A DNA stretch of 64,000 nucleotides from positions 1-64,000 of the forward strand of contig JAQFWX010000113.1 of assembly GCA_027605045.1 (NCBI GenBank), in the 5' to 3' direction. Numbering within the stretch: the stretch's first letter is position 1; each line of letters starts with the position of its first letter. Below the pieces are notes generated by a model. That model made no database searches. It was not told where the DNA came from and saw only the letters and a list, made by a program, of their open reading frames with translations. Below are positions 23,084 through 35,048 of the stretch, one piece after another. Source of the stretch: Phallus indusiatus. Lineage: Eukaryota > Basidiomycota > Agaricomycetes > Phallales > Phallaceae. Position numbers and translations under genes: made by a program.

Positions 23084-24047
23084 TAAACTACCAAGCGATA
23101 CCGATGTTTTTGTTGAAACGATTATTGAATTGTAAAATGAGGAAAAATTTGAAGAATCTCATATTCACAGAAAGTTCTGGTGATTTTTCCGATATCGTAA
23201 ATACGCTGTCAAGAGAATCACCATTCGGACTGTGAATATGAGGGTTGAAGGGATGTGTACGATGCTGACATGGGAGACCTGATATTATGTATGCCGTGAC
23301 CGTAAATTAGTTTTGGAATTCGCAATACCTTCGCTTGTTTTTCTATTGTTGTGAGAAACCTATACCGCTTCATGATACTTAAATCTGGGATCTCAGTACG
23401 TCCGAAAGCCATGTCTGTGAATATGAATATAGAGCCATCCGAATGATCCAATCATGGTACGAATAACTCGTCTCTACTCCTGCTCTCGGAAATCTCAAAA
23501 ACTTCCATGCTCGTGTCTTTCTCACAAACCACTCCAGAACTGGGACTGATACCAAAACATTGTGGCCGAATGTCTGGTTGATACTGATTCGTTGATTGTC
23601 TCAACTACGAATTATTAATAACAAATTTGTACGATGCCACGGCCGCCGGTATCAAAATTGCTATGAGATCCACATACATCACTCAGCACTGGCAGGCTCG
23701 TTCTGACCGGCGGTAAATTAATTTTATTTACTGAGAGATGATCGTACTACTAATTAACGCATTCAAACAGGAAGAACTTAGCCCAATAATCATTTACTAG
23801 GTTGCTGATACAACTATATACGAAAGGTAAAACTGTATACCCAACTTTGAAGGAAGTGAGCTAGTCAATGGGCTCGGCGTTAGAAAGCCACGGATGATGA
23901 TCGATGACACACAGCACTAGTAATCCATGGTGAAAGCCAGGAACGGCTACATGCGCTCGAAACGGTATGATTCGCACAAGCTTAGCCCTGGCGTTCAAAT
24001 TAAAGATATAAACTTAACCCGTAAATTATAACGAGACTCAAATAACA
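23084..24047. other. Intergenic, nothing recognised
   Basis: No coding or structural signal beyond a TATAAA at 24007-24012, which serves the small gene at 24048. Confidence 0.4.
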
Positions 24048-24284
24048 ATGTCCCCTCGCCTCAGTTTCATCTGTAATTCTTACTCAGCATCCACATCTTT
24101 AGTATATTCGACATGCACCACTACTTCCATAATGCCTTACGATACTCCTCCATCGCCTCCACGGCTAAGACCAATCTCATTGCCTTCCCTTCCCTCTCCC
24201 GAATCACCTCACATAGCCCCCTGTTTCAGCCTCAAAAATCTCACAAGAGTTTTATTCAACACCGGAAATTCAATGTTACCTTGA
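24048..24284 (+). CDS. Small protein with the P-x-x-P-x-L-R-x-I-x-L-P motif
   Basis: One exon of 78 aa from the first ATG. An internal ATG at 24132 would start directly before the motif. The diagnostic segment TPPSPPRLRPISLPSLP is very close to exon 1 of the DUF6699 gene 1.4 kb downstream (TPHTPRIRPIPLPPLP). It also resembles the small proteins at 48309, 50631, 55394, 56888 and 62607. After the motif the sequence (SPHIAPCFSLKNL) diverges. In another frame, 24270-24335 reads NVTLTPWYFTIVIDV, weakly like the W-x-I core of DUF6699. The locus could therefore be a truncated, decayed DUF6699 gene and not a true short one. TATA box 24007-24012. Confidence 0.45.
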   Translation: MSPRLSFICNSYSASTSLVYSTCTTTSIMPYDTPPSPPRLRPISLPSLPSPESPHIAPCFSLKNLTRVLFNTGNSMLP

Positions 24285-25557
24285 CACCCTGGTATTTCAC
24301 AATAGTTATCGACGTCATGCACTCGTCTGTAGGCGGCTGACCGGCAAAAGTCTCACTGGACAGAACATTTTATGTATGTTTTTATGCTTCATCTACGATT
24401 CAGAGCGGCATATTCACTGTTATCAGAACTCTTTGATGTATACTAGTACCTATATCATATCAGCTTCCACTAATATTCTGTATAACGTATTAGCATCGCT
24501 AAAATCATGCAAAATATTTTCAAACACTGTGCGCCTGTGAATAATTAGTTTATGGGTTTGTGACTAAACCGAGCCATTTGTCTCGGTGTTATGAAAACGA
24601 CGGAAAGGGATCCGCACTAGCCTCAGCCGCAGGCTTTTCTTCGAAGAATCATGTCCGGCCGATTTGCGAATGAATAGCAGAGTAACTCTATCTGCCAATC
24701 GCAGGCGACCATTCCAGTTCTGATTGTGTGGATCGCCGCAGATTGGCACGAAAAGATCCTGAAGCTAGGAACATTTATTATGATCTATATTAGTGTCATA
24801 AATTAATTGTCCAGCCTGTCATTCGCTTCGTATTGTGTCTGGATCTAGCCCCAACAGATGACATCCAAAACAAAGAGGAAGCACAGAACCATGGATATAT
24901 GTAATACAAATACGACATATCAAAAAAAAAAGGATGAAGCGCTGGCGAATGAGGAACTGAGCCTGATTTTCCGGTAATTGCATGCTTTGATGCTTCTCCG
25001 GAACAAGCTTGCACCGGCCTGTCCAAGTGCAAAACAAATGATGCCTTTTTTGAATTCATGACCTCCGCTGCTAAGCTTTGACCGGAAATCGCTTGTTTTT
25101 AAACACTATGTCATATTATTCTGGTGATAGGAGATCACGAGCCCACTAGGCGCCGTTTTTTTTTTTCGGGTGAATCGCTGCATCACCCATCTTAGCGATA
25201 TCATGTCAGGAGGAGGCTCATCCCAGAGTCCTCGTTTCACGGATCCACATATTTTGTTTCGAAGGTGCCGTCGGATTACATCTCTCCTTTTAGCTGTCAC
25301 TCACGCAGCACTATTACCAAATCACATAAAAAGCAGTCGGACCGGCACAATAATAATAATCGACCCATCAACAACAGCCAATTACTATTGTCCCCACACT
25401 CAACATTTTTTTATAAGCAGTTTATCTGACCTTGCTGTTCCCCAAGTCCGTCCGTCTTTTCCGCCTGCGCCTCCCGATCGGTGTCTCGAACCTCCCGCTT
25501 CGCATATATTATTCAACATGCAGGCTTCCTTCCTTCACATGTAGATCCCATAAAGAC
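24285..25557. other. Intergenic, nothing firm
   Basis: AT-rich, with short ORFs on both strands. A T11 run stands at 25156-25166. A stretch at 25430-25530 reads PSFPPAPPDRCLEPPASHI in one frame and looks coding-like, but it has no start or splice sites I can support. Confidence 0.35.
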
Positions 25558-26435
25558 ATGAATCCTAATACACCCCACACGCCTCGTATCAGGCCTATAC
25601 CCCTACCTCCCTTGCCGTCTGCCCCAGAGAGACAGTGTAAGCCCAAATGCTTGCTCAATGATGGTCCATGGCTCAATCAAACGCTCACTAACGCTGGAAA
25701 TCATCAGATATAGATGGCCAACTGACTCCCCTTACACCGCACCCCAATATCCTCTTTCAAGCCCAACAACAAATACATGAGATTCTCAGACCAAAATCAT
25801 CGACCGACATTACTACCGAAACAGATCCGGAAAGCCCTAGTCTCAGCCTGAGCCCCAGCCACGGTGACGAGGGGCTCTCTCCGCTCTATTATGACTTCAA
25901 GGATCCGCCCTCGAAAATAATCCTCGGAAACACAGCATGCACAGCAGGAATATCTCTCAGACGTCTCAAATCCATACCAGCCACGGAAACATCCCTCAAA
26001 CAATTACGCATCATTCTCCCAACAACAACGCCAATCTCAGTTATCGTCTCTAACTCCCCTTTCGTCTCGATTTTGGATATCTTAGACGCCATACATTCAA
26101 CACTACATGCTCCTATTAGCTCTTCAATTGGAGATGACCTCGATCTTCCTAACACCGTTTATAACACCCTACCCTCGGGCGTCGACTTCCCAGAGACCAA
26201 TCCTCCCGTGCTCCCCTCCTCTCTAATTCAAGCTCCCGACATTCTGCATGTACCCCTCCGTGGAAACTCATATGATTATCACCCAACTGACCAGTCGACG
26301 TCCGAAACAGAGTCAAACTGTGGACGGAAAATCGATTACCTCAAGGGTCGTACCACATTTGCTGGTTTGACACGTTGCAACGTCGCGGAAGAGAAATTCG
26401 CACCAATAACGTGGAAGTTACATACTACCACTTGA
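25558..26435 (+). CDS. DUF6699-domain protein
   Basis: Two exons, 25558-25636 and 25708-26435 (intron 25637-25707, GTAAGC..CAG, phase 1), encode 268 aa. Exon 1 is little more than the proline-framed motif TPRIRPIPLPPLP. Exon 2 has LTPHPNILF, corresponding to the L-H-P-x-L element usual in the family, and YYDFKDPPS at the place of the D-x-x-x-P-P element. The core around LRIILPTTTPISVIV and FVSILDILDAIHSTL follows, then the final RKIDYLKGRTTFAGL, the R-x-D-[YL]-L-x-G ... F-x-G-L signature. The motif stretch between core and signature is longer than usual (about 75 residues). Function unknown. The separate small exon 1 matters because the same motif plus phase-1 intron recurs in the small genes at 48-63 kb. 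Confidence 0.85.
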
Positions 26436-27444
26436 GCGTTCCATTGTTTCACGTTTGGGGCCAACTTTGTTCATTCGCGCTTCTATTCTGTTTACAGTTT
26501 CCTCTTGTGGACCTTCGCTTCATCCTTAACTAGTTCTGGACTTTTAATAATTGAAACAATAATCAAACCGGGCATCATACATAAGTTCCTTCGAACCCCT
26601 TTTGACCCGCTAATAATCGCAACATGTGTACAATAGTCAAAAATGTACTTGCTCTAATACCACGCAAAAAAAAAAAAGAAAAAACCGTATTTTCTGATCG
26701 GGACGGAATTTATTTAAAAATAAACAAACCGCGCGCTCCATCCAAAACAAAAAATACACTAGGACGACGAACTCTGATCCCAACTATGAAGAACTCATCA
26801 CTTGATTAATTTTCTTCCATTTCCGTAGTACATCGAATCCGGAGAAAAAAATTCCTTAACCCGAGGAAGTAAAAGAGAATTCGAAGCTTACGATCCTATC
26901 CTTACTTGGCCGGAAAGGGGTAATATTTCCAAAAGCAGCATAGGTGGCTTATAACTAGTGAAAATCTGTGGGACATTTCTCCCCCGCTGGCTGGCTTGAT
27001 ATTTAAATATAACGTGCACGTTGTCATGCTGGGAGATATACATTGTTCCGCCCACCTGATACATTGATGAGAGAAGACGTGCAGATCCCATTCAAATTTG
27101 GAAGTACATATAGACTCAGTTTACCCGAGGTGCGTGGGCGGCGAAGACCGAAACCGGACAACTGTCCACCGTAATGTTAATATGTCATTTTTATACATGG
27201 ACCAAGTTGCATTTGGCTTGATAATGCTGGCAGGGATATAAGGACTGTGAAAAATTGACCACCAGAGACATAGAATGAGAGATCAGTTTTTATTATTCCC
27301 AAGAAAAATCGATGTGGACAATAGGAAAGAAGCAAGGATGAGTAACAAAAAAGAAATCAACCATCCAATCATTTTCACGCGCCGTTGGTTTCAGCTCTGG
27401 TTAGCATAGCGGGACATTTCCCAAGATCAAGTTCAGGGTTTGTA
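26436..27444. other. Intergenic, nothing recognised
   Basis: Contains an A12 run at 26666-26677 and AT-rich 3' flanks of two convergent genes. No coding signal. Confidence 0.4.
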
Positions 27445-28270
27445 TTAAGAATGGGCGACGCTGAATCAAAAGTTTCATGTAAACGTGTAAAGTATACAAC
27501 GAAGACCCACTTACCCAACCCTCCAAGAGGAATCAGCAGATTTGCAAACGCCCTCAGGATAGAAGGGTTGCACCGGAGGGAAACAACTGCTTTCAGCTTC
27601 CAATACATGTCCAACCTGGCGAAAATTTGATGGCTCAAGTATATCAAATGCACTTGGTTGTTCAAAAGAAAAAAAACCTACCAACGTCGAGTAACAAAAC
27701 TGTAATGGTACGGTTCCATGGTTCTCAAGGAAAACTTCGCATGTTTCATACGAGAGTACTCGCATATCGTTACCATTAAGGACAAAGGTCTCATGTATAT
27801 CATCAGAATCCGTATAGGGCAGGAGAAGGACGGAATTAAGGATGATCATGCAGTCGTCATAGATAGGTGGGAGAATGCCCTCCTTGTGATTACACTGAAT
27901 GTTACCTACACATAACAATTAGAAAATCGATAGTAGGGAGATTCAATACGTACAAGGCGACTCGCAAGTATTCTGGGCGACAGTATCGTTATCACTCTGG
28001 TATGGATACTCTTGCCGCACACGATTACCTGGAGAACAGTGATAGGTGGAGTGGGCGATGTCGGCGCCATTGAAAGGATGCGTAGACCTGGTGATCAAAG
28101 TTGCATCCTCGCAACCTCGAATGGTGCCTAACAAGGTCATCAGCATGGGTGAGACCTGAGAGAAGCAGTGGAGTTTACGGACCGGGATGAGAGATAGACG
28201 CCATTGCGATATGATAGAAACCAGCGACAAGTACTTGGAGCTGTAGCTTGAACAAAGTAGTGAATAACAT
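27445..28270 (-). CDS. Secreted cysteine-rich protein (ten cysteines)
   Basis: Five exons on the minus strand: 28183-28270, 27954-28127, 27682-27905, 27515-27615 and 27445-27460. They encode 200 aa with consistent phases. The ATG at 28270 opens a hydrophobic leader (MLFTTLFKLQLQVLVAGFYH), then A-M-A, a plausible signal-peptidase site. The mature part has ten Cys, in the contexts RGCED, YHCSP, NTCESPC, IQCNH, DDCMI, YETCEVF, QFCYS, SSCFP and GVCKS. That fits up to five disulfides in the cell exterior. TCEVFLENHGTVPLQFC resembles the C-E-x-x-F-x-N pattern of small secreted fungal (Hce2/effector-like) proteins. That resemblance is generic and I do not name the family. The last exon codes only five residues. 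Without that splice the protein would end at 27511 after W-R-V-G. Confidence 0.7.
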
Positions 28271-28865
28271 ATTGCGACCAAATCTGATAGAAGAACTACA
28301 AGCTGCTGGAGTTGCTGGAGACCGCTGAGGCTTTAAACGAGCTATATATACGCAGATTATATTGGACGGTAAAACACAACAGTCAAAGCCTCTCACCACT
28401 TTCTCTCCGAATTATGCATGATGTAAAATAGGGTGTGTACACGATGTATGATTAAGGGGCTTGACTCTGGAGGATACTGAGCAAGCGAATGGTTTACTGT
28501 ACTAGGTTCAATGAAATGTGGACCAGTGAAAATCTTCATGTATCATCAATCTCCGGAACTACCCCTCTTAAGTTAGTACCCTGAGTTGGAAACAGATGAC
28601 AAGAGAAGACTGACGTTAGTCGAATTTACAAGTAGACACGCGGTAGACGGTGGGGGAGATGAAACGGCAAATATGTCTAGAGTAGTCATTCGTCGACTAA
28701 AATGAGTTGATTTATGTAAACCAATGATAAGCCGCATGGTCTGAACAAACTATGAACAAGGGACCTACTAACAAGAGAAATAAGTTAGACATCTTGATAT
28801 CCTCGAGTCCGGGAGATGGAATGAGGAATGGGTAATGGCAGCGAGGGTGGGCATAAGACACTTTT
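28271..28865. other. Spacer between the secreted protein and POLG genes
   Basis: Promoter side of the secreted-protein gene (TATATATA at 28343-28350) and 3' side of the polymerase gene. Nothing else seen. Confidence 0.45.
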
Positions 28866-31800
28866 TCACTCGTCCCCATCCCAAGTATCAACGGATAATA
28901 AACCAGAAGATTTATAAAACCGCTGCTGGGAATTTTTGGATTTTAACTGCGATGCCGGCGCAGTTGTTGATTCTTCAAGGGAACTCGCCGCCTTCGCTTT
29001 TCGAGTTTTCGGCGCTCTGGCTGTCGATTTCTTGTTTTTCAATATTTTCATATCACGTCCCAGATCAGCCAGAAGCTTAATTTCATCAATGGAACTCGTG
29101 GACTGTGCTTTCAGCCACTTTGCATCCGAAGCTCGGTGAATGAGGAAGTCTGGCGCCGTGTAGCCTGGAACGTCAATAGGACCCTCACGGTTCACCCACT
29201 CTGCCATAGGCGAACCGCATTTCCATAACGATCCCCCATTAGTTTTTTCCAACACTGCCACGATGTCGAGACTTTCGCCAGGAGGAATAGGGTTCGGCTG
29301 ACTAGGCGTAACACATGGCATGTCCACTTCTTTACGGAGAACCCTGTCCACATCAACAGCACTGAAGAAGGCAACGCTTTGGGGCAGATCGTCCATCCCA
29401 AGACGATATGCGAAGATCGACCGTGTCCAAAGATTGGCAATTTGCAGGGCTAATACAGCTCGATACTTGTCCTCGTCCTTAACCAGATAACGCAATTCAT
29501 CGTGCACTGAAATGAGATATCGAGCTTGAATGTCATACTCTTTGATAAGATGTTCCATAGACACAATGAGAAGATGAAGGTAGTCAACACCAGAGGATTG
29601 AACGGCCCAGTTGATACGTGACGGAAGATAGTCGGCGCCGAACTTCTCCGGAAGATACTGCTTTGAGAGCGCAAAGGTAACACCACAGTCTAGAACAGGT
29701 GTTTTAGGCTCATCGGAGATGGCTATTTGCTCGAGTTTGTTAAACACAAAACTCTCCGTTCCACCGTACCAGAACTTGTGGCCGAAAAGATCGGGACGAT
29801 GGGTGTTTCTACCTTTAGTCGAAGCGTAGAGCCGTTCCGCAAGGTCTTGAGCTTGTTCCGGTAACATCGATGCATTGCTCTGCAATAAGAGTAACATCGC
29901 ATGCTTCATCCCGGCGCCATAAATTCGCGAATAATTGAACACCTTGGCTTGATCACGTGTAATCCCAAGTATACTAGCGGTCTTCGAATGCAAATCAGTA
30001 CCGGCCTTCTTCGTACCCTCCAGCGTCATCCAACCAATAGCAGTCGCACCATGCAAACCAAACTGAGCGTCGCCCATGCAACTCGATATCCAAAGTTCTT
30101 CCGAATCGACATCAGCTCCGATGATGGCATATCCTTCTGGAGCGCGCACCATGGCTTTGAGCTCTGAACCAACCCTATTTTCCTTGGCATTCGAAGCTGT
30201 AAGCCAAGTTTTTTCAATTGCTCGTCGAGTTACGGTACCCATTGTGATAACTTGAGGCAAAATCATACCCCACTTGCCACCACCACCTGGAGCGGCCAGA
30301 GATTGCAGCCCCTGTCGACCGTATTTGTCCCACACAACCATCTGCTTCATAATGCGGTCGCGTGCGCTGATCCAATAACTGCATTGGGCATTGACTTCTA
30401 GAGCTTCTCCAGCAATTGGTTCCGGGCTACTGAGAGTCCCGTCGGCAGCAAACTTGATAAAAGTCTTGCCAAGCGGACTGCCTACATTGGCATCTTCGCC
30501 GTCTTTATGGGGTAATTTAAAGAACGCAAATTGGCCTTCGTCTTCACTAGCTTCTCGGAGAGTCTGGTCATCAGCGTGTTTAAATGACAGTTCTTTCTGA
30601 CGCGTCTTAAAAGTGCCGTCATTCAAAGCTTCTCGAGCCACTCTGAATGTCCATCCATGATCACGTGAGAAGACGAGCGGCCACCCTTGCCATTTCAGAC
30701 GAAATAGGAGAGGAGCAACACGACTGCGCACTGAAATTTCGAGATTATCGGCGGATGTTCGTCTCGAAGCCTTGCCTAATTGCCAATACCAGCTGGGAAC
30801 AAATTCCGCTCGTCCTCCCGCTTCGCCGAGAATCTCGGTACTTCCGGGTACCACAGGTGTCCATTCCAAAAACTTCATCCAGGGCTCCCAATCTTTCCGT
30901 TTCGCGGATATGGGATCGTACATACGGAACATCTTCACAGCCAGTACTCTCATAGGTTCAACAGCTTCTTTGTCATTTTCTTCAGAAACAAGCTTGAGCC
31001 ATAAGCCCATGCTTTCGCCTCTAGGCCGCGAGAGAACACCAGTCTTGTAATGTTTGAAAGCGTGCGTACGATCAAAAAGACTCTTGAGACGTGCTCTCTG
31101 CGGTGAGATAATGCGTTCAGAAAACGGAAGATTCGGGTCGTCCACGTAGGAGTGCCAGCCGTATTGGCGAGTATGCCAGACGGGTTGGTCATGAATTTGC
31201 AATCGCAAGAGGTAGGGTAGAATGTTATGTCTGACGTAAGGATGCGAGACACCAAGGATCTTCAAATCGTTCATGAATTTGGGTATAAGCCGTGGCTTTT
31301 TACTGAAGCAATCGAAGACACGAGGTGATGGCAACGCAGACTCGAGAGCTGCGAGCTCTTCTTCGTAATCACCTTGACCTTTGCCACTTCGAATCGTTTT
31401 TGGAGTCCAGTCAAGTTGCTGAAGCCAGACGTCTTCTTTCCACTTGTCCCCTGTAGCAAGGTGTCGAGCGCTCTCCGCCATACTCTTCAGAGCATTGGTG
31501 ACTTTGACCTCCAGTGCTTGGTATTTTCCTTCAGCAGCTTCCAGGTACTTCTCCCAGTTTTCATCCACAGGAAGAAAACTGCTACCCATACTGCAAACAC
31601 CCGCAAAACTGACCGGATTGGGACACTTCTCCAAAAACGCAGGAAGAATCTTGCGGAACACCTGATGCGTCACAGCGACATCTTTTGCGCAGTAGGTGAG
31701 ATATGACGAGATGTCGGATAGAATAGATTCAGGAGATGCAGTCATGAAATCGTCGCGTATAGTCTTGTCAACTTCGATGCCACAATGTAATCGGGCAACC

Positions 31801-33010
31801 TCAGCAAGAGAGTTGACGGCCGTTAGCTCTTCCCACCGTTGACCATTGTGATCTCCTTCCCACGGGGCTTCTAATCCGACGTCCGCGATAGCTTGTAGTG
31901 AAGGTAGCGATTCAGATAAATCGGCCAGTTGTGCCTCCAGATCTAGCCTTCTTTTTGCGTTTTTTTCCCCTTCAAGACTCTCTTTGAGTTCATTGATTAG
32001 TCCCAGCACCGAATCAACAGCCTCGTCCTTCATCGCCTTGCTGGTTTGCTTTTGTTTTCGGTATTTGCTCCATGCAGAACGCTGATGAGACGAAACTCCG
32101 TTAACCGCGACATGCAGCGCCATGGTATCCAGCCACCTAGTACCAGTTCGTTGGATATGGTATTCTTCCAATGTCCTCGCACGATCATAAGCAACATTAT
32201 GCCCGACTACAATACGCGATGTCGAAGGGTTCCCAAGCGGTATCAATTGTTCGATCTCTGTTGTTTCCTTCATAAGCCAGGGTGATATCCAGACATACCA
32301 CGCGGTAGGCGAGGCAGCACAGGCCATAACAGCATATGGACTTTCATTTGGTAATGTTTCTACATCGAAAACCAGCATTTCTTCATTAGGATAGTCGATT
32401 GATTCGTGCAAGCCATCATCTCCTAACCAGTACTTGGTCCACCCCGATTGAATCACCCAATCTTCTGGTGGCGGAGGCAGAGTCAGAGATGCCAGTTTTT
32501 TTGATTGTGAGAGATAGGGTTCGGCTACTTTCGAGCCTATAGCGTAGAAGTGGGAATCAAGATCATTTCCTTCCAAAGGTGGTAAGGTGAATGAGACGGG
32601 TGGGTGGGTAGATGACTGAGCTGGATCCAAGCTATGTTTAGTGAGATGCTTTTTCGCGATTTGGACATAAACGTCTGGCGGCGCGGGAAATGTCGCATCT
32701 TTAAATACTTGCGAATGCAATTTGGGCGACAGGAGTTGGACACCCAGTTGGTTTCGTCGTACTGAAAAAAAGCTCCTGTCAGTATAAAAGTACGTATATT
32801 TATCGGATACAGACCTGTGTTTATCGTTTCCCGATCATTTTGTTGCGGATTTGACTGTCCAGCTGCAGTGTCTGACCCTGAAGAAAGAGGAGCTGCTGGC
32901 AAAGGCTGAGCGGCCTTTTGCTTCAGAGATAATGAAGGATTACGCGTATTAGAATGGAAAAAGCGCAAAGAGCCCACTCTCCTAGAGTAATAGTTAATCC
33001 TAGTGTTCAT
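28866..33010 (-). CDS. MIP1: Mitochondrial DNA polymerase gamma, catalytic subunit
   Basis: Two exons, 32815-33010 and 28866-32761, encode 1363 aa. This enzyme copies and proofreads mitochondrial DNA. The Arg/Ser-rich start (MNTRINYYSRRVGSLRFFHS) fits a mitochondrial targeting sequence. The intron joins T-V-R-R-N-Q-L-G to V-Q-L-L-S, a junction conserved in the family. The 3'-5' exonuclease motifs are present: VFDVET (Exo I, near residue 198), GHNVAYDRA (Exo II, about 253) and CAKDVAVTH (Exo III, about 425). In the polymerase part, GADVDSEELW (motif A, near 948), the O-helix region KVFNYSRIYGAG (near 1007) and VHDELRY (motif C, near 1152) are all intact. After the catalytic core there is a long C-terminal tail, Lys/Ser/Ala-rich near its end, as in other fungal Mip1 proteins. 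Length and motifs indicate a complete functional gene. A TTG at 33028 upstream is not a likely start. Confidence 0.96.
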
Positions 33011-35048
33011 TCGCCAGTTGAACAACACTCGGATGCATGAGGGAGGCCGCTGGGCTGGTAGGGTGTCGTGACGTAAGCAAGCTTCGTCAGCTAGCCGTCT
33101 GCCGCGAGAAACACGTCACCACCTGTCACTACGCTTTCCAAAAACCCGCAATCTCAGATCAGTCTCTCTACATATTTTGTGCAAATATCGAAGGTATTGT
33201 TATATGACGAAGCAATGGTTCAATTAGCAAGCCACAAAGAAGGATGACATGACGTGATGTCGAACTGTATAACCGCAGTCACTGCACATTGCGAATTTGA
33301 ATATATAATATTTTCGTGATATTCCACGTACTCATGCATCATTTTTCTGCTCACATGTCCAGAGCTCACCATCAGCATTAAGGATCGGCATCTTGTCTAA
33401 GATTGTACAAAGTAAACGTCAGGAAAATTTCGCCGGGAGCATTTTTTGTACTCCCAATCAATGTTGACTGCGAAGGAAGAGGAAATATGATGATCCTATC
33501 CAAAGGAAGCTTATCCTTTGATTTTATTTACGTTTGGTATTAGTCAATACAGTTAGCCTCTGGTTTTCCCGAAGAGCTATGGTCCCTTGTCCTTTGTACT
33601 AGTAGTACTTCTACTTCTAATCCAACTTCTAATACTTCGCACTCCTTTTTTTCCTTTCCCTTGTCCTTGCATTGGAATCGGTCATCCCAATAATAGCCGA
33701 CATCAACGTTGTTTATATAATAATCTGTCCATCACCTCGCTGAACGTTTTATTTGACTGTTCTCATCACGCCGAAGTCTCCTTTCCAAATAACATACTGG
33801 CTAGTCGCCTCATCATCACACAAAAGAGCAAGCCAACGATAATGATTAAACACGAGGGCAAACATCCTTATCCGGTGTCATAATCCTGAATAAAGTTTCT
33901 CGTTTCCAAAAACACCCATTTAAGAAGCCACCGTCACCACAACCCAAATGTGCATATTCTTCTCATATGGATATGACGAGATTTTGAGGCCCCTTCTATT
34001 AAAAAGAAGCTTCGAAAATTTTGATTGACTCTGCTGCATTTACCACGTACTCGCTTTACCCGAACACACACACCCTCTCAGAGCCCTCTATTGGCTCTCC
34101 ATGCCTCGGATACAATAGAACAGTCGCGATTCTCCAATCAGTCAAGGAAGCTGCGGCGATCTCCGATATGTCATCTGAATGGGTGGTGTGCGTGTCTATC
34201 TGGGACCAAACGCAAAATTCGAGTATATCGCTTGAGATTAGAGGGCGGCGGCGGGGCAACGAGGCATAAACATAAACCCACCAAACCTCATATTTTTATA
34301 TTGGTTCGCGTTTTCGACACGGATCACAACCGATGGTTGTTGGGATCATCCACTACTCGGTTCTGTTCGCATCTTTTTGGGCATTATAAGATCGATGGTT
34401 CTTCTTTACCATGTGATCAACACGGTCTTGGAGCTTTTTTTTTGTCGAACACCATTTTGACCAAGAAGCACGGTCAAAATCTGACTTGGGGTTTCTTATA
34501 CTTTTAACCAGCCGCGCTTATCGGAGATGGAAGGAAAGATTTTATTTTTAAGTAATTTGGAGTGTCGGTCCTTGGCTTGGAGTATCTTCGGTAACAAACT
34601 AGCCTGAGTCGAGACCATGTGCATAATGGCAAAACAAGGAATGGGTTTGGCACATTGGCTTTTTCTTCTGACCATCGTCGCAGGATATGAATTTGCAAAT
34701 TATTAAATTAGGCTCCAAGAAGTCCGTTGATGTCGTAGTCCTCCTAATATAGTCCGTTCATATCCCTCTCCACGCAAAGAAGTTTAATAATGTCCTCTGC
34801 ATAAGCCTATTGTATATATGGAGTAGTACGTAAAAAGAGGAAATCGACATATGGTGTGTAGAGTAAAAAAACATTAGTAGCATGCCATTTCATTATGGTT
34901 ATAGCTAGTCGTACAACAAAAGCAATAATACTGGTAAGAGTGAGGTTTCTCCACATGAACAAGAGAGACAAACAACAACAAAGATAGAGAGAGACAGGGG
35001 AGAGACAAAGAAAACAAAAACACAAATGCAATAATTAAGTGTTACATA
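33011..35048. other. Intergenic, no gene supported
   Basis: The first 150 nt are the POLG promoter. ORFs of 80-160 codons at 34021-34507 lie in two frames over the same bases and show no family features. 34860-35040 is purine-rich on the plus strand (GAGAGAGACAGGGGAGAGAC), the 3' flank of the DUF6593 gene. Confidence 0.35.

Noticed and set aside
34021..34507. Two overlapping plus-strand ORFs of 82 and 160 codons
   Set aside because: Both frames cover the same bases, neither resembles a family, and there is no promoter support.
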